Positions 44,057 to 54,651 of a stretch of DNA of 64,000 nt are shown piece after piece. The stretch comes from Effrenium voratum (Eukaryota > Sar > Dinophyceae > Suessiales > Symbiodiniaceae). The notes under the pieces were generated by a model that was not told the DNA's origin, searched no databases, and saw only the letters and a list, made by a program, of their open reading frames with translations. The stretch covers positions 216,001 to 280,000 of the forward strand of contig CAUJNA010003287.1 of assembly GCA_963377175.1 (NCBI GenBank), read 5' to 3'. How positions within the stretch are numbered: the first letter of the stretch is position 1; each line of letters starts with the position of its first letter. The translations under genes were made by a program, and so were the position numbers.

Positions 44057-44644
44057 CATACACAAGTGCACATGCTTGCATGTATATCAAACATATGGCC
44101 GTGAATGTTAATTCGGAACTCTTCGGTGGACATCCTTTAGGTGGGGAGAACAATGTCCACCATTCACGTTTGAGAAAATCTTCAAGAGCCCCCAAAGTAT
44201 GGAACCTTCGTGACATCCTTTCGGTTGCAAAATTATTTTGGTTGCAAAAACCGAAAGGAGCGGATGGATTTAACAGGGGTTCCCATGTTCTCCACTGTCT
44301 TCCTTTGAGGGCGCCCCTTTTTGGGGTTGGTTTAAAGTAAAACCAAAAGCAATCTAACCAACTGTTCCTTGCACCCGATTTTAAGGCACACCCAACCAGC
44401 CAGCGTCCTTTTGGTCTGCGGCTTGCAAAAATCAAGGAACCCCCAACGTCTGAATTTGTCGGCGTTCTTCCTCTTCCCTTTAAAACAGCTCGAAAAGGGA
44501 ACCAACTCCAGTGACACATGTCTTGAGACAACTCCAGTGGCCCGAAAGAAGGCCATCTTCTGTGGTGAAGGCCCCATAGCTTGCTCGGGAAAAAAGGAAA
44601 AAGCAAGCGCCCCCCCTGCCTTCCTGGATGTTCGGCCAAGCCAG

Positions 44645-44746
44645 TAAGTCCTTAGCCACTTGGGCTATAACCCACTAATAACCAGGTTAACCCCACGTCA
44701 GGGGACATTCTTGGTGAGTTATAACCCTAGGTTACGAAGGACTTAC
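44645..44746. mobile_element. Inverted-repeat element with GTAAGTCC end
   Basis: Ends TAAGTCCTT and AAGGACTTA. In minus sense the element opens with GTAAGTCCTT directly at the 3' end of the exon 44,747-44,911, so its terminus supplies a consensus donor. The other end has no AG, so the acceptor lies farther on. Confidence 0.6.
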
Positions 44747-44911
44747 TTGCCAACGAACCCAGTGGAGAGAATCTCCCAGCCCGCCTGCTCTTTGCAGGTC
44801 ACTTTGGCGGCCATGACTTTTGGCGGCTCGAACACCGGGAACTCGCCCACAGACAGCAGGGCATCCGCGCTTTCGTGCCACACCTCCTGTCGCAATTCCA
44901 AGGTGCTGGTA
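44747..44911 (-). CDS. Exon candidate with consensus splice sites
   Basis: Minus strand: acceptor CCGGATTTTCAG then TACCAGC, donor GTTGGCAA then GTAAGTCC. The frame reads STLELRQEVWHESADALLSV, GEFPVFEPPKVMAAKVTCKE, QAGWEILSTGFVG; excellent GC3 and globular composition over 54 codons. One of the best exons in the window. No family recognised. Confidence 0.65.
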
Positions 44912-45144
44912 CTGAAAATCCGGGTGTTCGGCCATGCTTTTGGTAGAAAACCACAGCTATAACTACTCTATAACCTGGGCAAACTCAAAAAGTAAGTTTT
45001 CGCCGTTGCTAACCACTTGGCCCAACACCCAAGTGGGTGTTCCTCGTTTGAAGAACAGCAAGGGGAATCGCTCAAGGGGTCGACACCCTTTTGCCAGGCT
45101 CCCTTGACAGGTGGCACCACTCGGGTCACAGAAATCCGATTGGA

Positions 45145-45265
45145 CTGTCAAAACTGGTGGATGGAGGCTTCGAGCGCCGTCTGGCCACGGCCAGGGTTGG
45201 CGGAAACCGAGGCCGGGATGAGCCGGAACCAGTGGAAGGATCAACCATGAGCGCGGCCCAAATAG
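45145..45265 (-). CDS. Exon candidate
   Basis: Minus strand: acceptor GGACTGGAAG then CTATTTGG; the frame reads IWAALMVDPSTGSGSSRPRF, PPTLAVARRRSKPPSTSFD. GC3-biased but all three minus frames are partly open. Function unknown. Confidence 0.35.
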
Positions 45266-45980
45266 CTTCCAGTCCAGCGACTCAGCCGCCATTTGCCGTA
45301 GAGCTCCCCTGGAAAAAAATTAAAAACAAATACATATATATATATATATGTCCAATAGTGAAATCGATTCCCTTGAAAACCAACAGAGGGGGGAAAATAT
45401 ACAAATCTTAAGCTACTGGAACTCAGGGAGTGAGTTACAGCAAAGTTCCCCACAAAAGCTGACAGGAAGAAAGGGCACCGTGGAAAAAAGAGAGCTTGGC
45501 ACACGGCCACGCTTAGATGATCCGGGGTATTAGGCAAGCAAATTGTTAGCAGCCCTACTTACAAGAATTGAACAGTACGGTTATGTGAGGGGTTAAGTGT
45601 TTTTGCCACCTAGCTAAGTCCCACGCCATCTAAGTAGCACAGTGATCTCATGTGAGTGCTGGGCTTACTGCCGGGTGCAAGTCGCTATGGTTTTTGAGGG
45701 GTCAGAACGCGATCAAAGTACTATCAGGCTGGAAAAACCAACAAACATGTCCCACATCTCCCAAAAGTTATATTTGGGCGTGTCTTAAAGTAGGAAACCT
45801 TAAGCTGGTTGCTTGTCCTCTTGGTTTCCTTTTAAAGCCAGTCAAGAAGGTGTAGAAGGTGTGGCCTCAAAGAAGACACACCCATTTGCAGAATCCTTGA
45901 GTTTCATGGTGCCCTGATGACATCGGCAAAGCCAGCCGAAGCCATTCCCATGACTACTTTGAAGTGGATCTTCCGCTCGC

Positions 45981-46095
45981 CTGGTACCCGCACTTGCACA
46001 CCTCCTTGGCCACATCGATGGTTTCGTCTACGGCCTGCCCGAAATCCAACGGTGGTTCTCGGGCCGAAGTGAAACCCAAGCCCCAACAAGGCGTT
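45981..46095 (-). CDS. Exon candidate, possible GC donor
   Basis: Minus strand: acceptor GAACACCAG, then LGFTSAREPPLDFGQAVDET and IDVAKEVCKCGYQ, ending TACCAG/GCGAGC. CKCG may be a metal or disulfide motif. The GC donor is a known dinoflagellate variant. No family recognised. Confidence 0.5.
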
Positions 46096-46311
46096 CTGGT
46101 GTTCATACCCTCAATTCAAAAGGGGCAACACAGTATGGCATGGTAGAAAATTAGAGCCTGGTAAGTGCAATCTGGACTCAAGCCATCCAAAGACATCAAC
46201 AAACAGCCAAACCCAGTGCTTTCAGGCAAACCACTATAGCCAAACATCAGGGTTCCTTGCCAAGTTTTGTCATGGATGGTGTCCTCCGGCTACCTCTAAT
46301 GGCAACCCCGG

Positions 46312-46422
46312 ATTAATAAACCCCAGTTTATTCATAGGGTGGTGTCTCCAGTTTTAGTGGGGAATCAGACCACTTTTGGAGGGTTCCCCACCCCCCTATT
46401 GATAAACTGGGGTTGATTAATA
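46312..46422. mobile_element. Foldback element
   Basis: Left arm ATTAATAAACCCCAGTTTAT, right arm ATAAACTGGGGTTGATTAAT; also GGGGAATC..GGTTCCCC inside. Flanked by GGGGTCAACAAATTCGTGGC, which resembles the sequence beside the 34.9-35.2 kb element (GGGGTCGACAAAATCGTGGC). Confidence 0.75.
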
Positions 46423-47301
46423 TGGGGTCAACAAATTCGTGGCTTGACTGGAATCACACAGAGAATGCCCCACAACCGAGCAGCCCCCAAATCAAATGAC
46501 CCACGTGTGTGACCTTGGATGTGTGTTTCTAAACAAAAAAAGTAAGTTCATTTAATTTATACAAAACAAATGTTTAAACGGGCACCATTATAACGATTTG
46601 TTCAACTGCCACTGAAACATATGTATATTCTGATCATGCCCATGTCCGGTTAAAGCCAACAATGGCAAGTCACACTCCGCCATATTCGGGTTCGTTAAGG
46701 GAAACCCATGCCAAAAGGCACTTGCTCGGGTACTTGGTTGTTAAAGGCAACAAATAGAATCGGGTTGTGGGGTAGGCAAACAACAAAGTAAGTCATGACC
46801 AAAATAATTAGTAGCAGCAACCAATGTGTGTGCGCGCGCGGACTGATCTAGCCCCTTATATAATCCCCCTCCAACAGAAAGTCGTTCAAGCAAAACAAAC
46901 AAACCACAAGAAGACATAACAAAACAAAGGGAATGCCCCACTGGATGCCTCCCAAATAGCGAAGCAGCGGGGTTGGAAGACCCGGACCCTTGTTTAGACC
47001 GTGGTTTCAAACAAATGATTAAACATAATCTTGTCTAAACACAAATGGCTATGACTTTTACGAGTTGAAACCACCTTACCTCCGAGCCCACTCGCAGCTA
47101 TTTTTTCCACCACGAATCCGCAAGTCTACTGATGTCTCGTGTGGATTCGAATAGTAACCACCCAGTTCCTTTTCTTGAAATCTCTGCTTGGGTGTCTCCC
47201 TGGACCCAATTAAAACTACCCATAAAAACAGGCAGAACTCGCCCATCACTTTGGGGCAACCCGCTTTTCTGGAAACTAGTAGTTTGGGGGTTTGGGTTCA
47301 G

Positions 47302-47419
47302 ACTTTCTCCAGTAGAGAGATTAGAATAAGGCTACCCTTTATTTCTGTAGTACTCTATGAAAGTAGGGGAACCCTCCCCAAAAAAGAAACGGTAAAAGGG
47401 CACCTAGCTGGGGACCTAG
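47302..47419. mobile_element. Introner-like element, family A copy 6
   Basis: Interior AGTAGAGAGATTAGAATAAG, TTCTGTAGTACTCTATGAAA and GGGGAACCCTCCCC, right end AGCTGGGGACCTAG. The left terminus (GACTTTCTCC) has diverged, so only the minus-sense GT end remains. It is 96 bp downstream (minus sense) of the exon 47,515-47,613. Confidence 0.7.
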
Positions 47420-47514
47420 TAGTAGATTGGGGGTTTGGGGGGCTTCGGTTCAGGTTTTGAGGGCAACTTCACCAGAGTCGCCATCAAAACTCGGTACTAA
47501 AATGGTCTACCCAC

Positions 47515-47613
47515 TCCGAGACGCGCCGAAGCGCCGTTTCCGGCGAGTGCCTTGGCGGCCAGGGCGCCGAGCTTCTTGGCCCTCAAGGCCGCCTTCTCCA
47601 TCAGCTGCTGGTC
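47515..47613 (-). CDS. Exon candidate, Ala/Lys helix
   Basis: Minus strand: acceptor GGCAGACGTAG then GACCAG (AG/G), donor TCTCGGA then GTGGGTAG. Exactly 33 codons: DQQLMEKAALRAKKLGALAA, KALAGNGASARLG. Nearly pure GC3. The intron starts with a repeat (GTAGACCATTTTAGTACC) also found near 1,733-1,757. Function unknown. Confidence 0.6.
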
Positions 47614-48194
47614 CTACGTCTGCCGTCTCTGGTTCCCCCCCCCCCAAAGCGGTCGCCCTCCCAAATCAGGCAAATGGAAGCAACAGTTTGCGCCGAACAT
47701 GGTCATGCTGGTCCTCTGTTCCCCTCCCTTTTGGAAGAAGAGAAAAAGTGTCCGCCATTGTTCGAGTCAAAGGCAAAGATATCCTTGAGATTCAAAGCAC
47801 AGTTGAAACAATGGGGAGCTCATACAACCACCATTGTTTACCTAAGGATTGTCATCATCAAAATTGGGTCAACCTTTCTCTCAAGGGTTGAACACTAGGG
47901 ATATGATATGATACAGAACCAAACCTCGACCCATCCCAAAACCGTTGACCACTTGGTTGGTGTTGACCCCCCTGCTGAAAGTTTAATTCACTTTTTTGGG
48001 GTTTCGTGTTGAAAACCCAACTTGAAATCTCAACCAAAAAGTTTTAAATTCTAAAGGTCCAAGCCAATAGCAGTCCTTTGACAAAAAGAAGGGAACCTCA
48101 ACACCAATAAGGGTTTTCCGAATGAACCAAGCCCAAGTCGATCCGGGTCGCCTCACAAAAACCGGGGCACCCATGTGGTCCTTTGACCATCCCT

Positions 48195-48278
48195 CCCCCA
48201 AACGGCTCGAGCTCCATCCTGCTGGGCGGTGTTGCGCTTCTGGCCGTTGCGCCGGCGCTGGCCCAAGAGCTCCCGCGC
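48195..48278 (-). CDS. Exon candidate, strand uncertain
   Basis: Minus strand: acceptor CCCATCGCTAG then GCGCGGGAG; the frame reads ARELLGQRRRNGQKRNTAQQ, DGARAVW. The exactly antisense plus frame reads SSSILLGGVALLAVAPALAQ, which resembles the hydrophobic core and AxA site of a thylakoid lumen signal. Both have high GC3. I favour minus because of the AG/G acceptor and the neighbours. Confidence 0.35.
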
Positions 48279-48310
48279 CTAGCGATGGGTACAAGGGGCA
48301 GATTCCTTAG

Positions 48311-48443
48311 GTTTAAAGGGGGGTGTATTACTTAAAGGGGGGTGTATTGGTAGGGGGTGTATTACTAAAGGGGGGTGTATTACTTAAAGGGGGGTGTATT
48401 GGTAGGGGGTGTATTACAAGGGGTGTATTAAAAGGGGGTGTCC
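48311..48443. repeat. GGGGGTGTATTA tandem repeat
   Basis: About seven imperfect units of 14-26 bp: AAAGGGGGGTGTATTACTT and GGTAGGGGGTGTATT. No coding capacity. Confidence 0.85.
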
Positions 48444-48524
48444 TTTTTGGTTGTTTTGGTAGAAAACATGATGGCGATTCCTGGGCTACCTGATGATTTA
48501 ATCATCTACCAGGGCCATCTATGT

Positions 48525-48606
48525 ATTAAGTGGTTATGCCTGGTCATAACCCACTTAGGAGACTTATGATCATGGTAAGTGGGTTGTAACCAGGCTTAAC
48601 CACTTA
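48525..48606. mobile_element. Foldback element
   Basis: Left arm TAAGTGGTTATGCCTGGTCA, TAACCCACTTA; right arm TAAGTGGGTTGTAACCAGGC, TTAACCACTTA. Nearly complete hairpin with about 17 bp of loop; arms of about 31 bp. Confidence 0.75.
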
Positions 48607-50036
48607 CTAGGTACAACGCCACTTGTACATACCCCTTTTTACGTACCTCTTGGACAAATGAACCCCTGAGAGGCCTGCCGCTGTTCATACCATATTTTCT
48701 CCCCGAAAGGGGTTATATACCCCTTATAAAGTGGTTGGAAACCACGGAAGCCAAGGGGTATGAACAAGGGGTATGTACTTCCACCCTTAGAGAGGATGCT
48801 GGTGCCATGGGTAGGGAACGACGACGAGTCCAGGTTTTGTTGGAATGAACGGGAGGAGAGGATTCCCGAATCAAGGAAACCATAGCAAATGGATTGTTTA
48901 TAGGAGTCGTGTTTGTTTATATGGGGCCATTCCATTTCTCATTACTCAAAAAAACAGCACTCTAAGAGAAGGCAGTTCCAATATGGACCCCCCCCTCCCA
49001 TTTTATTGGCGTCCATCTCATATCATATCAGCTTCCATTGGAAAGAGAAAGCCGCTCGGTGTCGTTTCGGAAATTGAAACAGCTGGCGCTTTTCTTGGCT
49101 GCTCCTCTATTTGAAGAGGATTGGGAATGATCCTATTTTTCAGGGTTCCAAGAAAAGACCAGGTTGAATTTTCGTGGCTATGGCTCCATGTAAGACATCC
49201 TCCCCCTGATTGAATATTGGCACATGGTTTTTCCCCGTTTCCCTGGTCCCAAATGTAGCTTTGAGAATGGGTCCCCCCAAAATATTGTTCTTAAAATGGT
49301 CCGAGCTTGTTTGATAACCCGTCAACATGGCCGCTGGCCCACATTTAGGGGCCATCCAAAATGACCAGAGTCCTCTTCAGTGAAAAATACTCGGATGTTG
49401 GTTGCCAAGTAAAAACAAACAAATGCCCCACATTCATGTGGTCCAAAGTGGGTAACTCAAAAGTGAGTCAGCGAGCGGTTGCGGTTGCAACTTAACTTGG
49501 CAACAAGCATCCTATGGGAATGACCCATGGGAGTGTTTCTCAGCACCAGGGTCCCTTTCACATGTGTTTTCTTGGAGAGTTTTGATAAATTTGCATGGTG
49601 CATCATGGTGCCGAATGTGTGTGTGTGTGTGTGTGTTTCTGCCAGGGAACCAAGCCTTAGACCACCGGGCGTGTCTTTTTTCCTGGGCACCTGTTTTTAA
49701 GGTGTTTTTGTCCAGGGGAAACCCACTATTAGGGATTCCCTCACAAAACAGACACACCCATTGCCCGAATGGTGAGGACCCCCTACAAAAAGACGAGCCA
49801 CCCAAATGAGTGGTTTCCCTAACCCCCAAACAGGGGTGACCCCCCAAAATGGATCGGCATACCTAGACCCGCAAAAATCCCCTGAACAATCGGTGATTGC
49901 CCCAAACTGGGGAAACAAACTTCCCTTTTCTATATCCTTGAGGGATTCTGATAACCGGGTTGGTGACTTCCCCCTTACGGAAAAAAGCTCCTTGAGGGAT
50001 TCTGGTTGGTGAGTTCCCCCTTTTTATGGACAAATC

Positions 50037-50315
50037 GTCTTGGTTGACGTTGGAAGGGGAGCCAAAAAACAATTTTGCAGTTCACTGGGGATTTCAACCA
50101 CTCAACCACAATAAGCAAAATGTAAAAAAGAGAGAGAAAGAAACTGCTTCCCAACAACAACCATGATTATGCCGCATGCGCGAATTAGCGGCGAAGGAAT
50201 CCGTCTGTCTGGACGTCAGGACGACTGACCTCCAGAGAGACCCACAACCGATCGGCCAAAAGGAGAATTTGAAATAAGCTGGGTTGAGCTGAAGTGTCTG
50301 ATGACCCGCAAAAAA
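50037..50315. repeat. Dispersed 280-bp repeat, family G (three copies)
   Basis: Starts TTGGTTGACGTTGGAAGGGG; contains CACAATAAGC, GCCGCATGCGCGAATTAGCG, CGGCCAAAAGGAGAA and GAGCTGAAGTGTCTG. Other copies: 54,151-54,412 (full length) and 52,648-52,758 (first 110 bp only). The 54.15 kb copy begins exactly at an exon candidate. Confidence 0.85.
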
Positions 50316-50399
50316 CTAAAATAGGACACCTAAAATGTGTGGCGAATTCACCCACCAAAATGGGATCCCAAAACGGTCTTGACCCCCACAGCCCCCTGG

Positions 50400-50500
50400 C
50401 AGCCAGCACCCCACCCTCGCGCCCTCGCGCCCTCGCGTCGGCCCCCAGGCCTCCGCCTTTTCGAAGGCCAGCTCCTGGCAGCGCCGCAGCTTCACCTCAG
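50400..50500 (-). CDS. Exon candidate, helical
   Basis: Minus strand: acceptor TCGTTCCGGTAG then CTGAGGTG; the frame reads AEVKLRRCQELAFEKAEAWG, PTRGREGARVGCW. Strong GC3. The 3' part is a GC-rich low-complexity stretch (GCGAGGGCGCGAGGGCG), so the donor is unclear. Function unknown. Confidence 0.5.
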
Positions 50501-50559
50501 CTACCGGAACGATTCAAACGAGGCGTTTGGGCGAGACGTCCGGAGAGACTGGCCACATA

Positions 50560-52640
50560 AGAAAGTACAGGGTTGGTTTGTGCTTCTTTTCCATGGTTCT
50601 GTATGTTTGGTGTATTTTTCTCCATGGTGTTGTGTGCGTGTCTGTTTTGTTTGCGTGTTTCTCCTTTGTTTTGTGTGCATGTTGTGTGTTTTGTGTGGTT
50701 TTCTTCATTTTGTGTTGTGTTGTTGTTGATTTTCCACGAAAATGGGTCTTCCCAAAAAGTGACCACAAAGTCCAGGAACTCAAGAAGTGAGAAGTTGGTG
50801 CCTACATAGGCTATGACTCGATGACCCACTTTTATGACCTTGTTATTCGGGGGTGACAAATCCCAAGAGGGCAACCACTTACTAACTTGGCGAATCGAAC
50901 ATCCAAGTAAGGCTTCGGTTGGAAGCCGGGGGAGAGGTTCAAGCATTTGGCTCGTTGGCCGTTGTTTTTCTTTCTTCTTATTTTTCTCAGATGTGACGGT
51001 GACAATGCGGCCCTTTGGTGGATAGAATTCGCTGAGAAATGTCCAACCATGTGTGAGGTGGTTCCACTCTTAAAATTCGTAGCCAGTCAGTCATTGGATC
51101 TCCCTTTGAGCGGGTGAATCTGGTGAACTAGCTCGTTTTTCAATGACAGTTTGGTGGAACGTACCCAATGTCACGCTCTTTACAGTGATGGCAAGTATTG
51201 ACCGTCGCTCCAGTGCAAAAAAAAGAAGAAGTGACAACTTGACCAGCACCTTGCAACGGAATTGCATTCAAAATCCCAAGTCCACTGACTTGGTAGCAGT
51301 GGATCGCTTGTCGGTGAGTGGCAAGGGTGTGCAAAGGATGCTCTTCACGCATTGCATCATGGCTAGATGGTTGAACGCGTAGCATTAAGAGATCCTCGGG
51401 CAGCCAAACACAGAGGAAAAACAAAATTTTGTTTCGATTAATTTATCATTAATTCATCGTTTTGGCGTCGTTTGGCCCCATCATTGTTCCTCCATTTGCT
51501 TATCATTTCTCTCGGATTCATGATTTTTTTCGGGGTGCTTAGTTGGCAATCGACTGGAACATATGCAGTGAATGAAACACATGCGCCCGGGGCGCTCGGT
51601 AGTCAGTAGGGTTTCATCCAGCCAGCTGGTGCAGGAATTGCAGTCCACCCTGCCGGACAAAATTACACATAGTTCGCTCCTATCATAATGAACTTGTGGT
51701 TCTTGGGTAGCCCAAAACCCCATTTTGATGACTCGCCAGAAGGTATGGGTCAGTCATCTGGCTAGCTTGATTCTTCGGCCATGGTTTGGGTAGACCCCTT
51801 TCAAGGATTCAACCCTCCAGAACCTTCCCGGAAAAAGGCGTACTCTGGGATTGTTACACAGGGGACCCTAACAATTGGTGGTTTCCTGTTGTTCCTCCTT
51901 ACCCCCAAAAATAGGGCCCAGAATACCCTCAAAAAAGACACTCCATATGGGTGTGTCCTTTTTAGGGTACCCATTATTTGGTTTTGAAGGGAAACCGAAA
52001 GGAAAATCACAAATTTGGGGTTCCCCAAAAACAGACAGTCCCCATATAGCATTTCAGGCCTGATCACCGCTGAGATCAATCCGTCCAGTTCACAGCTGAA
52101 TGCAACCGAGGCGCGGCTCGGAATTGGTCACACCAGGCCAAAAGCTCCGGCAAAAGCCTCGGGTTTAGGATTTGTCCCCCACATCTGGATGGTTTTTGTT
52201 CAGGTGTGGCCTAAAGATTGGGATTGTTCCCCATTCCCCAAGTTTCACAAGCCTCAAAGGCCCCTGAAGGGCCCTGCCGCCAATTGGTACTCGTTTTGTG
52301 TTTTATTGAATTAAATAAACGGAAGGAAGACAGAAAACGGGGGTCCATGTAGGAGAGTCCGATGCTGCTTGTGGGCTCCATGTTATTTTGTGGAGTAGAC
52401 GAGGGCTCCCTATATTTCCCGAGGTATCGCACAAAAAGGAAACTCACTTGCCCAAACGGCAAGATGTGATAGGGGACCGCTGGGAAAAGTAGATGGCCCT
52501 GGCAAATGGAATCAAACCCAATCTAAACCAGTGGAACCCATCTATTTCCAACCAAACTAGCCTATAAAGGACCCCTATGGGAGATGTTTGAACCAGGGGA
52601 AGAGTTAACCTGAAGTAAAGCGAGAACTGCCAGAGCCACT
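50560..52640. other. Spacer with no supported exon
   Basis: Includes a TG/TTTTGTGTG-rich stretch (50,600-50,730), a family F end (about 50,785) and a family J foldback (51,890-52,040). Frames at 51,140-51,430 and 52,000-52,315 are open but lack codon bias. Confidence 0.4.
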
Positions 52641-52949
52641 ACAACTTGGTTGACGTTGGAAGGGGAGCAAAAAAAAACGTTTCAGCAGTTCAGTGGGGAT
52701 TTCAGCCACTAAACCACAATAAGCGAAAAGGTAAAATGTTGCCCAACAACAACCATGTACAGGTACTCAGGTTTCTTCCCCCTGGTTTTATATTTGATGG
52801 TTTCCCCTGGTTTGCCCATAGTGGTAAATGGAAGCACTGGGGGGTCTCACAAATTATTAATCAAATATGTGTCAAAGGAAAAGAGGAGACCCAGGGCATA
52901 AATCAAGGAGTCCTTGCCATCGAAATTCGGAGATTCCTAGCTGGTATTT

Positions 52950-53130
52950 GTGGGGCTGCATCTCTGAAAATCTGCCGAAGGCCTTGCCTGCCCATGCAAA
53001 GCTCGCACGTTTTTTCTCCGACATTTTGGCCTGCGACACACTTGGCCCATGGGATACTTCTCCGGACCTGTCCATCAGATTCCCAAACCTTATGGAGATC
53101 CCCGGCTGCTTGGGGTATCGCAAGCTCCAA
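52950..53130. other. Coding-like island, strand undecided
   Basis: Plus frame: ISENLPKALPAHAKLARFFS, DILACDTLGPWDTSPDLSIR, FPNLMEIPGCLGYRKLQL, with about 60% GC3. Minus frame: WESDGQVRRSIPWAKCVAGQ, CELCMGRQGLRQIFRDAA, with about 50% GC3. Both look protein-like; splice sites do not decide. Confidence 0.35.
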
Positions 53131-54013
53131 CTACCCAGCTTTTTCTTGGGTACATCTTGAAAGCCGGGTTTTCCGGGGGTCGACCGACATCAGAGCCTTA
53201 AAAAGGGGCGTTCGGAGAAAGGGGTAGTTGATTGTAGAGCGGCTTGCCCTCTCCATGACGGGAAATGCCCGACTAGAGATCTGGGAGGCTGAAGCACTCC
53301 TAAAAGGAAGCAAACCAAGAAAAACATTTAAATCTGGGCTGCCCTCAGATCCCCCACAAAAAGTTTAACTTTAGTGGATTAAATAGAAATCCCCATTAAA
53401 CACTAAAAGGCTAAAAAGCTAAGGGGATGGCTGCGAACCACCGAAAAATGCCTACCGTCCCACCAATAAACATGGAACCCGACCTTCGGGACCCGGTCCC
53501 ATTGAAGGGAAATGGTCCAAACGAAGTCAGGTTCGGAGCTCGGGAACCCATGTTCGACCCTTGAAGTTTGGTCAGCGGCGCTGGCTCAACCCGTATCTGA
53601 ACCACCCTCAACGTTTGGCCAGCCACGACTTGCTGGTGCCATGGGTAGGGAAGGACCCAGTCCGGGTTTGGGGAATGAACGGGTCTTCAAACGAGAAGTG
53701 TCCAAGGTTTGGTAGTTCAGGGAACACACGTCAAAAAAGAAAACACAACCTCTGAACCACTGGGTTGCCCTTCCCCCCTGAGCAAAAGCTCGAACCTATT
53801 GTGTGTTTGATAGCAAAGCAATTTGTTTCCAAAAGGGCCCTCCTGTTGGGCGATTCGGTCACAATGGCCCAGGCATCTTTTCGGGCTGCTTGTATTTGGG
53901 TGTTTCTCAAAAAGAAAAGAGTGTTTCCCCAAGTTCATCCTCCTCCCTGGTTCAATCCTCACTTTTTCCCTTTGCCACCCATCCAAACCCTCGCCGAGTG
54001 AGCTCGTGTCCAC

Positions 54014-54152
54014 CCCGCAGCCCTCGTCTCTGAGGCTCTGAGCTCCCCCACAGCTCGTTGCAGAGGAACTGGAGGCTCCCGAGGCGCTTCAGCACCGGCT
54101 TGATGGATGCCGCCTTCTGCATCTCTTGGTGCCACCGCTCCTCCGCGGCCAT
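54014..54152 (-). CDS. Exon candidate, possibly first exon
   Basis: Minus frame MAAEERWHQEMQKAASIKPV, LKRLGSLQFLCNELWGSSEP, QRRG..., donor CTGCGG then GGTGGAC, with superb GC3. The ATG stands in a fair start context (ACCAATGG) exactly where a family G repeat ends, so it is either a start codon or an exon whose acceptor lies within the repeat. Family unknown; the helices look genuine. Confidence 0.6.
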
Positions 54153-54651
54153 TGGTTGACGTTGGAAGGGGAGCAAAATCACTGTTTAACAGTTAAGTGG
54201 GGATTTCAACCACTAAACCACAATAAGCAAAAATGCAAAATGCTTCCCAACAACAATGATGATTCTGCCGCATGCGCGAATTAGCGGCGAATGAATCCGT
54301 CTATCTGGACGTCTGACGTCCAGAGACCCACATCATCCCACAACCGGGGGATCGGCCAAAAGGAGAAATGAAACAACGTGGGGTGAGCTGAAGTGTCTGC
54401 CAATGACCCGCAAAAAAACGGGTCATAATGCTGACCCAGGATTTATAACCCCCCCCTATTAAAGCGCCTGGTTTTCCTTGAAAATCCCTCGCCAATACTC
54501 GTTTTAATTGAAACCCAGGAATCTGCCCTGGCACCCCCACAATGACAAAAAATGTCCCCCGAAACCCCCCCCTATTAAAGCTCCCCTCCCCCAAACCCCC
54601 CGCTACATCATGCGTTTTTAATCTAATTTTAACTTGCCCAACTTTTGCACA

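Noticed and set aside
43717..44140. Repeat proteins (AAPARKSQ-type) on both strands
   Set aside because: Translations of the 61-bp satellite.
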